Below are positions 45,471-55,404 of a DNA stretch of 64,000 bases, in pieces. The notes beneath the pieces are model-generated. The model was not told where the DNA came from. It worked only from the letters and a program-made list of their open reading frames with translations, and made no database searches. The DNA comes from Nymphalis io. Taxonomy: Eukaryota; Arthropoda; Insecta; Lepidoptera; Nymphalidae. The translations under genes and the position numbers were made by a program. The stretch's first letter is position 1; each line of letters opens with the position of its first letter. The stretch covers positions 496,001-560,000 of the forward strand of contig NC_065904.1 of the NCBI RefSeq assembly GCF_905147045.1, written 5' to 3'.

Positions 45471-47947
45471 CTAACCTATTCTGTTTGTAAACTCGTTTAG
45501 TCCTTTTTTGTTTGCCGTTACAAAAAATGATTGTTCAGACATTCGATACAGCCAGTTTGATAATAATGGAAACCTATTAATAAATTATAAATAGAATTAT
45601 GTTTTATATATGAAAAATTAAAAAAAAAACAATCTTAACAAACTAGTTACATCCATAATGTTTATAAACCATAATTAAATTGAAATATATAACGACCAAT
45701 GAATAAATGATTCGTTCATTCATTCTCCTAAATATACAAATGACAATACTTTTTTAAATTATATTTCACCTTTGCTTGTCTATTGGAACAAGAACATTTG
45801 TTGTGCTAACGGTAGCTGCAGCTGTGATGTCACCGAGAGTCAACCAGGAGCCACTGAACCACGAGTGTCCAGTCAACATTGTTTCAAGATCTTGATAGGA
45901 TTTTTCAATATCTTCAATTGGTTGCGGCATTACATAACGGCAATTTTCGTATAAAATTGGATACTAAAAAAAATAAGCTTAGCAATACATTTACGTAGTT
46001 TTATAAGCTCAATATAGGGGTTTATGTATACTGCTGGTATGTAATTCTAGGTCACATTTTGGCCATTATTGCTTATATTAAAGAGAAACTTGGATGAATG
46101 TGTTTCATTAACTCAATACCTGTCTAAACTTGTCTTCCCTAGAGAGAACTCGACAACCGGTAATTCGGGCCTTATGATCAGCCCGTACATTGGTCTTACC
46201 TAAAGTATGCCACTGGGCTCAATATTCAGGATTCTAAAATCCAATCAGTTATCGATTCTACAGCAAATGTAACAAACAGTCCCACTGCCACATTAGTTTG
46301 ATTTTTCTCTGGACTATGTCATGGACTTTAGTTCTTCAAGTCACCTAACTTTTGATGCGATTTTTCAGGACAGCTTCTACTCCGAGCATAGCTCTTTCCC
46401 CAGCTAATTGCTATCATTAAAAAGTTTAATTGGTAAACGAGTTCTATTGTACAATTCCTCGTAAAATTACGGAGAAAACGCACTCATTAAAGAATTTGCG
46501 AAATGGACGACGATATTCCGAAAACGCTGACCAGTCCAACATAAAGCTTGACTTCGGAATGGTTGCCAATAGAAGTCTTGAATCTTCAGCATACGGATCG
46601 GTAAGCTTGCCATCTGTACACTTTCATTTGGAAATCTTTTACACCCGATCACTGCTTGCATTTGAAAGTATTGAATTATTGTTCACTTGGACATCTCAGA
46701 ATGTTCTCTATTTTTCCGTCATAATAAAAGTCAGTTATTATGATGTCAGACTTTTGTTGCCTTTGCAGATATTTCCTAACGAAATAATTTATTCAAAAAA
46801 TAGTATTTGAAAATAATAATCACTCACCACAGAAACGTAGTAGCGTGGTTGTAGAATCCCGCTATCGTAGTGCAACATCTGATCTACTAACGAACGTCCA
46901 GCTGGATCTTGAGGCAGTATTTTATCAGATTCGTCATACCGCAAAGCTAAATATGAATTAATTGCATGGCTACAACGCAAAAATTCCCTATCTATAAAAC
47001 TTTGTTATACTTTTTGTCATTAAGACCAAATACATCGTAAATTAATTACCTGTCGCGTAGAATTAATTCTCTATCTTTTAAAATCGGTAAGGTTTTAAAA
47101 GGATTCATCTGAGAAAAACATACTAGGTTATTGTAGTTACAAGAGAAAAATAATTTTAAAAATGCGTAATTCTGTAGATAGAAATAAGTTGTCACCCCGC
47201 GTGCAATGAAATATTCATAAATTACTTGACCGGCGACCGGTGGCTTGCGGAAGTGCGGAGCTTATGCCCTTTTGTAGCCCTAATACACATCGTATTAGGG
47301 CTACAAGAGGGCATAAGACATATCAGTCATCAGAGTTGAGCTATGCAATTATTATTATTTATCACATGGCACAACGAAAATGAAGTGACAAGACATATTT
47401 TTTTTTTTTTTATAGAAAAGGAAGGCGGACGAGCATATGGGCCACCTGATGGTAAGTGGTCACCAACGCTCTTATACATTGGCATTGTAAGAAATGTCAA
47501 CCATCGCTTACATATCCAATGCGCCACCAACCTTGGGAACTAAGATTTTATGTCCCTTGTGCCTGTAATTACACTGGCTCACTCACCCTTCAAACCGGAA
47601 CACAACAATATCAAGTATTGCTGTTTTGCGGTAGAATATCTGATGAGTGGGTGGTACCTACCCAGACGAGCTTGCACAAAGCCCTACCACCAGTATATTA
47701 CTATAAGTTTTTAGAATTTTAGAATATTTGAATAAGTATATCGATTAATATATTGTCAGCCCACGGCAGTAGAGAAATCATTTAAAAAAAATTAAAAATG
47801 TAACTCACGGCTACGATTTCTGGTAGATTATGCTCGTCTTTATCAATATCAACATCTACTTCGGTTAGACTCAAGTTCATAGCATCTAAAGCCATCATCA
47901 CCGATCTACATGCGGGACTTCGATCTACCTTCCATAAAGTGCAGTTG
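45471..47947 (-). CDS. Glutathione S-transferase, delta/epsilon type (minus-strand copy)
   Basis: Exons in transcript order: 47809-47947, 47050-47108, 46828-46969, 45770-45963 and 45471-45573, all in frame, about 212 residues. The first visible exon reads NCTLWKVDRSPACRSVMMAL and has an acceptor (AATTTAG) before it, so a short upstream exon with the start codon is missing; alternatively translation starts at an in-frame Met at 48057. The catalytic Ser is in DRSPAC, and the glutathione-binding DSHAI is split by the 46969/47050 intron. The C-terminal half has LTGHSWFSGSWLTLGDITAA and ends NKKGLNEFTNRIG. GSTs conjugate glutathione to toxins and lipid peroxides in the cytosol. Introns hold an RTE-like LINE relic, a hairpin and a SINE-B. 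It is divergent from a second GST. Confidence 0.85.
46140..46600 (-). mobile_element. Decayed RTE-type LINE reverse-transcriptase tail
   Basis: The minus strand contains, with stops and frameshifts, blocks like the end of insect RTE endonuclease/RT proteins: LAGERAMLGVEAVLKNRIK, RTKVHDIVQRKIKLMWQWD, and upstream FMLDWSAFSEYRRPF then FFNECVF. It lies in an intron of the minus-strand GST and cannot make a protein. Confidence 0.5.
47261..47317. other. 26-bp-stem hairpin in a GST intron
   Basis: CTTATGCCCTTTTGTAGCCC then TAATAC (47261-47286) is followed by a 5-base loop ACATC and then by its reverse complement (47292-47317). The only difference is one position that would still pair as G-U in plus-strand RNA. 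It lies in the first visible intron of the minus-strand GST, 80 bp from a SINE-B. Confidence 0.9.
47398..47694 (-). repeat. Near-full SINE-B copy in a GST intron
   Basis: Read on minus, it runs from ACTGGTGGTAGGGCTTTGTG to CCTTTTCTATAAAAAAAAAA, about 297 bp with the CCACTTACCATCAGGTGG tail motif intact. Confidence 0.88.
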
Positions 47948-48495
47948 CTAAATTTATTTAATGTTGTATTAATTGTTGTTACTATCACATGCTTAACGCA
48001 ATTAATAATATTATTTAATTGAATTAAAATGAATATCATAAAAGTATATAAAAACAATTATCAAAAGCTTAGGGTTCGAATAAAAGCGGTAAGCGTTAAT
48101 AAACTAAATAAGTATATCCTAAAAATTGCTAAGAATATTTTGAATTCTTTACTAACTGGAGCGTAGTGGACAAGGTTTTGCTGCTGGCTATACCCATTGC
48201 TACATCAATTCCAATGTAATATATTAATTTGGTTTAAAGTAAATAAGTTATTATAGCAATAATATATGTAAAATATAAATAATAATTTTGAATGTAAAAA
48301 GTTAAACAATTTCTACATTCGTTAGACTTAACATTTTTGACAATTCGTGAAAAAAGTTTTTTTTTATCTACCTTTTCTGGCGTGTATTTATGCTATTTGA
48401 GCGCAAAAGAAAAAAAGGTATCAATCATACATACGAGGCATGCCTTTTAAGTTTTGTCGTTTGAAGAAAAAAACACAACCTTATAGTAGTTTTTA

Positions 48496-49833
48496 TTGTT
48501 TTTCAAAGTATTCACCACGTAGCTTAATACACTTTTCCATTCGCTCAAACCAGTTATTATAACATTATTATAACATTACTGGTGGTAGGGCTTTGTGCAA
48601 GCTCGTCTGGGTAGGTACCACCCACTCATCAGATATTCTACCGCAAAACAGCAGTACTTGATATTGTTGTGTTCCAGTTTGAAGGGTGATTAAGCTAGTG
48701 TAATTACAGGCACAAGGGACATAAAATCTTAGTTCCCAAGGTTGGTGGCGCATTGGCTATAAGCGATGGTTGACATTTCTTACAATGCCAATGTCTAAGG
48801 GCGTTTGGTGACCACTTACCATCAGGTGGCCAATATGCTCGTCCACCTTTCTATTCTATAAAAAAAAAAAACATATATTCCACTCTAAAGTGGGGGTGTT
48901 CAAAATGGCTGACTTGAAAGCGTCGACTGCTTCTTCACCGGACTGGAACCTTTGACCACGAAGACTTTTCTTAATTTTAGAAAATGTAAAGAAATCGTTA
49001 CGGCTTAGGTCAGGACTGTATGGAGGATGGTCAAGAATTTTTACTTTTTCCTGCTTCAAATACTCAATCGTTTGACGAGCGCTGTGTGAGCTTGCGTTTT
49101 CGTGGTGCAAGACGATGCGTCTCTTTGAGTTAGATTTTCGAAGTTCGGCGATGACTTGTAGGAAACAAACTGTGGTATACCACTCTGCGTTAACCGTTCT
49201 ACGATCTTCAAGTGCAATAGTCGCAATATGGTCGGTTTTTCCAACGAACGCGGCCACCATCTTCTTTGAAGTGCTTTGAGAACGAACAACTTTAGTCGGC
49301 TTTGGCTCGTCTTGAAAGACCCAGATTGTAGATTGTTGTTTGGAATCAGGATCGTAGGCATAGATCCAAGATTCGTCACCACTGATGATGTCGTAGACGT
49401 GATTTGACTCTCCTCGGTTGAACCTTTGAAGAGTTTTCTGACGCGGGCCGCCTTGTGATCGTTGGAAAGCAGATGCGGTATCCAACGGCAAACTAGCTTT
49501 CTCACACCAAGCGCTTCATGCAAGATCTTCTGAATGGTTGTCCCTGAGATGCCTAATAGAGCCTCTATCTCTCGATACGTCACATGACGATCTTCGAGAA
49601 TTAGTTGTCTTACAGCAATGATGTTATTTTCAGTAAAGGCGGATTTTGGGCGTCCTTCGCGAGATTTGTTACTAACACTAGTGTCCACACTGGAATTCTA
49701 AATACCAGCGTTCGACAGTCCGCAGACATGGGGTTTCATCACTGAACACAGATGTTAGCTCTTCAAAACACTGAAGCCGTGTCAGGCCTCTTCTAAAGTT
49801 GTAGAAAATTATTGCACGAACATTTTCTTTAGA
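48496..49833 (-). pseudogene. mariner transposase, broken
   Basis: Read on minus, the N-terminus MNLSKENVRAIIFYNFRRG (near 49840) leads into the helix-turn-helix region, with a frame change near 49690 and another near 49440. The catalytic domain has the first Asp in SGDESWIYAYD, but the usual second Asp of HDNA reads HHENASSHSA, a D-to-E change. The third acidic motif reads YSPDLSRNDFF. A SINE then interrupts the frame, and the C-terminus NWFERMEKCIKLRGEYFEKQ with its stop lies beyond it (48496-48562). The gene cannot make active transposase. Confidence 0.85.
48578..48871 (+). repeat. SINE-B copy inside the mariner transposase
   Basis: It starts ACTGGTGGTAGGGCTTTGTG and ends CTATTCTATAAAAAAAAAAA, 294 bp. 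It splits the last 30 codons of the transposase from the rest, so it arrived after the mariner. Confidence 0.92.
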
Positions 49834-50267
49834 AAGATTCATTTTCGTACGTAACCTGACAGATTCCAATCGACGCTGTGACTAAACAATAGCATTAATC
49901 CTAATATTTTCAACTGTTTTGAGATTCAAAATGTAAACACATTCGAATATAGAACAGTTCCAAATTCAAACTTGCCGGGAAATATTGAAACGACAGAACT
50001 TAAAAGGCTTGCCTTGTATAGGTCAAATTTCCATAATAAATCATTATTTTTATTTTTTGTGATTCCAATAATATTTTCAAATATGATAATTGATCACCTA
50101 CTGTTTATGCGTATTTTTTTAATATTTTTATCTGCTTACAGATTCAGGGTGAATTTTAATGTATTTAAATGACTACAATTCTACATTCTATCCTGCTCAT
50201 TCAGTAGTTTCGATCGACGCAAAGACGATCCACTGCCTTATACTGTCTGATTTATATATGTATTAAA

Positions 50268-52371
50268 ATGCTAGGAGTAATAAATAAAAGCATTGCTACC
50301 AAAATGATGCAATATTGCAGTTTAAGTTGTGGCAAGTAAGTACTTTTTATTATTATTAAATTACATTTTGATTATTTGCTTTTTAATGTAGACCATGTAT
50401 TCTAATAGTTTCTAAAACGATTATATTTATTTTATACAAAAAAAAAATCTCTGGGTTTTTAAAATATCCTCGTGAATATATTACGAATTTCATTAAAGCT
50501 TCTTTAGACATTAAAATAAAGTATCTAAAAAATATTATTTTTTACGTTTTCATTTTACTAGACTACCCTACTTCACGTCACAAACTACTCGTACTTGCTT
50601 GCACTGTACGGATATATTATTATATTATTAGGTTATTATAACATTCATTGTTTTACTGTGTATGCCTATTCGATTTACACAATTTTTTATTCTTATTGTT
50701 CTGTAATTTTCTCTGTAAGTGATTTGAATGTAAATCTTTTGAGAAAATAAATGTCTTTAACCGTAAATATTATTTAAATCGATAAATTAAGTAGATGAAT
50801 ATATCTTTACACAATTTATAATACCTACATGAGTTTTATAAGTAGGTATTGTCCTTATTACTTTTAATAATTTTGACAGGACAGCAAGTTATGTTAAGCC
50901 TATTGTTTACGGAGACGAAGTTTCCCCTCCAGTTAGATTTGTAATGATGACAGCGTCAATTTTAAATATCGATATCGAATTTCATAAAATCGATTTATTC
51001 AAAAATGAAAATCGTACTGACTTTTATCGAGAGGTAAGATAGTAATACTTACTAATATTATAAATGCGAAAGTGAGTTTTTTTACTTATTTATTTGTTTG
51101 TAGTCCGGTCAAAATAGACAAAAAATAGAGGTAGCCTTATATTAATTCGCATAGAGCTAAATATTTGAGCATGTCTTAAATTAAAAAAATCTGGTGTTTG
51201 TTTGAATGTTCATTCGTTCGTTCGTGAATTAGTTTAATTAAATGAAGTACGTTACATTCGAGCTTTTAATTTATTTAGTAATATAGTTTTGGTGCTAGAT
51301 TTTTAATTAAAGTAAAAATGATTTAAAAATAGTTGACACTCAAAATATAACCTTTTTTGTGTATACTTTTTGTGTGCAATATTATATCGTATATTTAGTT
51401 TGAAGGGTGAGTGAACCAGTGTAACTATAGACACAAGGGACTTAACATCTCAGTTACCATAGTTGGTGGTGCGTTGGCGATGTAAGGAATGTATATTATT
51501 TCTTACATCGCCAATGTCTATAGGCGGTGGTGACCACTTAGCACAGGTGTCCCATTTGCTTTTCCGCCTGCCTATAACATTAAAAAAAACTAACTTTTAC
51601 TGTAATTTTTTTTTTCAAGATAAATCCACTGCAGAAGGTACCAGCAATGCAAGTAGGTGATTTAAAGATAATAGACAGCCATGCTATTGCTCTGTATTTG
51701 TGTCAAGTTGTTAATGATGAAAATCTATATCCTCAAGATCCTGCAATTAGAGCAAAAGTTAATCAAATGCTGTTTTTTAACTCTAGTACCTTATTTCGTA
51801 TTGATAGTTTTATAATGGTAAGTATTTAAGTAAATATTACAATTAGTAGTAACATGATTAAAATTAACGATACATTAACGATATTATATTGAAAGTATTG
51901 AATACAAATGTTATTTTTTTAATTATATAATTAACATTAACTGTCATGCTATTGTTTTTAGTTAAATAATTAAGATGATATGTTTTAGTCAAAATACTTT
52001 GCAAGACAGTGGCCTATAAATAAGACAACGGTCGAGGAGTGGTATACTGCCTTGGATTATTTAGAATACAACTTAAAAGATACTTGGCTAGCAGGTAGTA
52101 AGGTGACGTATCGTATTATTTAAAAAATCCATTCTTTATATTTTATTTGAAAATTGTTATATCCACTATATGTTTGCAGATGCTTTTATGTGATATATGC
52201 GCGGTAGCTGTTGTGACATCTGTTCTTCCATTGTTTCCGCTTACAAAACGACATGAAAGAGTAAAGCAGTGGATTGCGAAGTTTCAATGTTTACCATTTT
52301 ATGATATCAACAGAAGAGGCTTAGTAAACTTACGTATGCGTATTGATTCGATCAATAATGAAAAAGCATAA
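50268..52371 (+). CDS. Glutathione S-transferase, delta/epsilon type (plus-strand copy)
   Basis: Five exons, 50268-50335, 50880-51033, 51620-51817, 51989-52102 and 52180-52371, join in frame to 241 residues. The start at 50268 gives a 23-residue leader (MLGVINKSIATKMM...), longer than usual; MMQYCSLSCG just downstream is another possible start. The glutathione site has the catalytic Ser in DEVSPPVRFVMM, with KVPAM and DSHAIALYL. The C-terminal half has LKDTWLAGSKMLLCDICAVA; many relatives have a helix-capping TIAD here where this copy has LLCD. Exon 4 is short and the tail diverged. Relative to its divergent neighbour it lacks the intron within DSHAI. AATAAA at 52516-52521. It ends 293 bp before the EPS15-like start codon. 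Confidence 0.87.
51398..51580 (+). repeat. Truncated SINE-B copy in GST intron 2
   Basis: Only the 3' half remains, from GTTTGAAGGGTGAGTGAACC to a diverged CACTTAGCACAGGTGTCCC tail. It ends about 40 bp before GST exon 3. Confidence 0.75.
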
Positions 52372-52664
52372 TAATATATAAATTTATAAAAATCATTAAA
52401 TCATTTTCGTATATGTAAAATTATTTATTTTATTTGCTATATAATGTACCGAATTATATCTCGATAAGTTAATATAATTTTACAAATCAAAATACTTTAT
52501 GACTTCTTGTTTCAAAATAAAATCGATTTTATTGTTTCATAAGTCAATATCTTAGCCATATAGAGTATAGTATGATCTAACACTCATCACTGCTGTGATG
52601 TGAGATGTCAAAATCTCAGTTGTCTATGGGAGTCTATTGATTGGTCAGCGAGGAGATGTAAAAA
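52372..52664 (+). promoter_or_regulatory. Short spacer GST / EPS15-like
   Basis: These 293 bp hold the GST poly(A) signal (52516-52521) and then a less AT-rich stretch that should contain the EPS15-like promoter and leader. No TATA box was identified. Confidence 0.45.
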
Positions 52665-54767
52665 ATGGCTGCCTTGCCTTCTCCTACTCAGGTAGAATTA
52701 ACGCAAATTAAATTATTTGTGTAGTGCAGATTAAAAAATATCGCGAATTCAGACAAAGTTTAATAAATCATCTTCTATATAGTGTGGTTCAATTGATACA
52801 GAAGAAGTCGGAACATTACTATATTCGATGTCGAAGTGTTACGAACTCTAGTCGGGTCCACTGCCGTTAAAACTTGTAGTTTCTATGGGTTTTATTAATT
52901 ACTACTTTAATTTATTATATAAATAAATAGTGTAGTGATTCATAGTGGTGCATATCCGAGTTATTTTTTATTAGTTTTCTGTTTTCTCCGTACAATCCTA
53001 TAGTTTTTGCGCGAACATTAAATGTCATGAACTGTATAGACATGTCACACCCATATAACGATAGAAATTAATCGTGTAAAAAAAAAACTTGTGTACATTT
53101 GGCTTTGTGAAATCTTCTCAAAATGTGGATTGAACCATTGCAGGTGGCAGGGACCCACAGTGCTATATACGAAGCGTATTATCATCAAGTAAGTTATATG
53201 ACACAATCTGATTTTTTTCTGAAGTCTTACATCTTATTTTGAACAGGTATTTCTTTATATATAGGTATTGAATGTAGAGTAAAAACTCGTTATTGATTAG
53301 TAAATTAAAATGAGTGTCTATATGTTAAGTTTATTGATATATTATAAAATCTATAAGTTATACGTCCAAGTCCCCTTAATATATTTGAAAGCATATATCA
53401 TAAATTATTGAAAGTTCAAAACTGAAAAGGTAGTTTAGGCATAGATTTCTTTTTTTTAAATTATGATTACACAATCAACTGAAGATTTATACTGTGATAA
53501 AAGTGGAGGATTAGTGTTGTTTTCATAGTGATAAAAAGCAATGTTCCTCAATCTGCTGTTAATATATTTAATGAATATTTTTTCATCAATTAGTGAGAAT
53601 TTGATGTGTATCTGCTTTTTTATGGGTATTTTTGTGGATGTTTTCAATATGAACATAGAAAATTAATTCCATTGTTATAATTTTTAAATATATCGTAGAG
53701 AACATTAGCATTCATTATGCGATCTTGCTAGAGTTTATGTAATAACAAGTACTAATTACTCACTCGAAAATGTTTCTACACCTTGATATAACAAAAAAAA
53801 AACAAGTCAAATAAATCTGTGAAATGACTTCTGCTTACTTCACACATTTATTTCACAAATGGATTTTTTTTTAATTTTAATTTGCTATAATTTGGGATTA
53901 CATGTACATTGTCAAACTAAAAATTTATATACAAAAGCATAGATTTATATTGACCTTAGATAGAACTAAAGCTAGTATTGATTTACAGTTTTCACCTTGA
54001 ATATTATTAATAGAATATTATATATAATCTGAAGATCTGAACTGCATGAAAAGAAAGTATTTAATCACATAATAACTATATATTAAATTCTCATCATGCT
54101 CAAATGTAGGTGGTTGTATTGATTTTACATTAATAATAATGTCCTCCAGACCGATTTCGGCCACGGCGGCCAATCTCAAAAGAGATTAGCCAACTACGCA
54201 GGAGATATTATAGTGCACAAGTGTGTGTGCAAACACAGGTGCACTCTCTATTCCCTAACTCGCATAATCTGATGGGACGGCAATCTGACACAAGAGTTCA
54301 GGCGCAGGACCAACGGCTTTACGTTCTTTCCGAGGCATGGGAGTGTACACACTTCCAACTTCCAGACTCCGGGCTGCTACTGAGAATTATTCTGACAGAA
54401 AAACTCAAAGTTTTTATTGGCCTGACCTGGAGATTGAACCCAGGACCTCTGGGTCTGCGGCCTTATATCAAGCCACTAGACCAACAAGGCAGTCAATGAT
54501 TGTACATTATGGTTATCATTTTAACCGAATTTTTCTTTTTACTAATCGTCTTGTATGTATTTGTTGACAAAATGTTATTATATAACAATTAAATGAGAAA
54601 AAAGAATAATAGCCTTTTAATAAATATTGCAGGTAGACCCAAATGGCACGGGAGCTATACAAGCTTTGGATGCTGCCCGATTCCTCAAAAAGTCACGCCT
54701 CAGTGATGTGGTACTTAGCAAAATATGGGACCAGTCCGATCCCACCGGAAAAGGATATTTGGACAAA
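52665..54767 (+). CDS. Eps-15: EPS15/EPS15L1-like endocytic adaptor, 5' end (partial)
   Basis: Exons 52665-52691, 53144-53188 and 54633-54767 join in phase 0 and give 69 residues: MAALPSPTQ, then VAGTHSAIYEAYYHQ, then VDPNGTGAIQALDAARFLKK to KIWDQSDPTGKGYLDK. This is most of the first EH domain of EPS15 proteins, including its conserved LSDVVLSKIWD helix and the EF-hand-like DPTGKG. EPS15 binds NPF-motif partners and AP-2 at clathrin-coated pits and helps take in EGFR. The next exon (expected to continue the EH domain) was not found before the window ends, so intron 3 is over 9.2 kb. Call firm, gene incomplete. Confidence 0.9.
54133..54496 (-). repeat. SINE-C copy in EPS15-like intron 2
   Basis: Inverted relative to the copy at 8444. 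Flanks TGATTTTACATTA (54120-54132) and TGATTGTACATTA (54497-54509) are a 13-bp duplication with one change. The tRNA-like head is at its right end (CTGCCTTGTTGGTCTAGTGG on minus). Confidence 0.85.
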
Positions 54768-55077
54768 GTAAGTAGCTAAAAAACCCTAATGGATTTGTGT
54801 ACCATAAAAGTACTTGTAGATAAATAGAATATATAGTAGGTGTTGTGTAACAAGGCAAACAGCAACTTAATGTAATGAGAATAGAAATCATAATCTAATG
54901 AATCATCCATTCATGCGTTCATGCCATTCTGGGGTTTTTTTTTTAAATAAATTAATCCTAACAAAATTGTTTGCATGTAAGGTCTTTTTATGACTGACCT
55001 TATTGATTTGTGACTAGTTTATAGAGGCTTAGGTAGGTATACTTATATGGTACAAGTTTATCTATAAATGTTAAGTT

Positions 55078-55404
55078 ACCGTAACCGTAACCGTAACAGC
55101 CTGTGAATGTCCCACTGCTGGGCTAAAGGCCTCCTCTCCTCTTTTTGATGAGAAGGTTTAGAGCTTATTCCACCACGCTGCTCCAATGCGGGTTGGTAGA
55201 ATTCACATGTGGCAGAATTTCAGTGAAATTAGACACATGCAGGTTTCCTCACGATGTTTTCCTTCACCGTAAAGCACGAGATGAATTATAATCACAAATT
55301 AAGCACATGAAAATTCAGTGGTGCTTGCCCGGGTTTGAACCCACGATCATCGGTTAAGATTCACGCGTTCTTACCACTGGGCCATCTCGGCTTTTATAAT
55401 ATAT
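55078..55404 (-). repeat. SINE-A copy with TTACGG-repeat tail
   Basis: Read on minus, it has the tRNA-like head and GGGTTCAAACCC, and ends in three to four TTACGG repeats (CCGTAACCGTAACCGTAAC on plus). AATGTTAAGTT is duplicated at 55067-55077 and 55405-55415. Confidence 0.9.

Larger units (their letters stand above)
48434..50016 (-). mobile_element. mariner element with 29-bp terminal repeats, interrupted by a SINE-B
   Basis: The left end CGAGGCATGCCTTTTAAGTT then TTGTCGTTT is matched in reverse at 49988-50016 with 26 of 29 bases identical. TA at 48432-48433 and 50017-50018 is the target duplication. The element is 1583 bp; without the 294-bp SINE at 48578-48871 it is about 1289 bp, the normal mariner size. 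It lies between the two divergent GST genes. Confidence 0.93.

Noticed and set aside
46430..46810. 126-residue plus-strand frame inside the GST gene
   Set aside because: It is antisense to the decayed RTE-type LINE and lies in an intron; no family match and no splice support.
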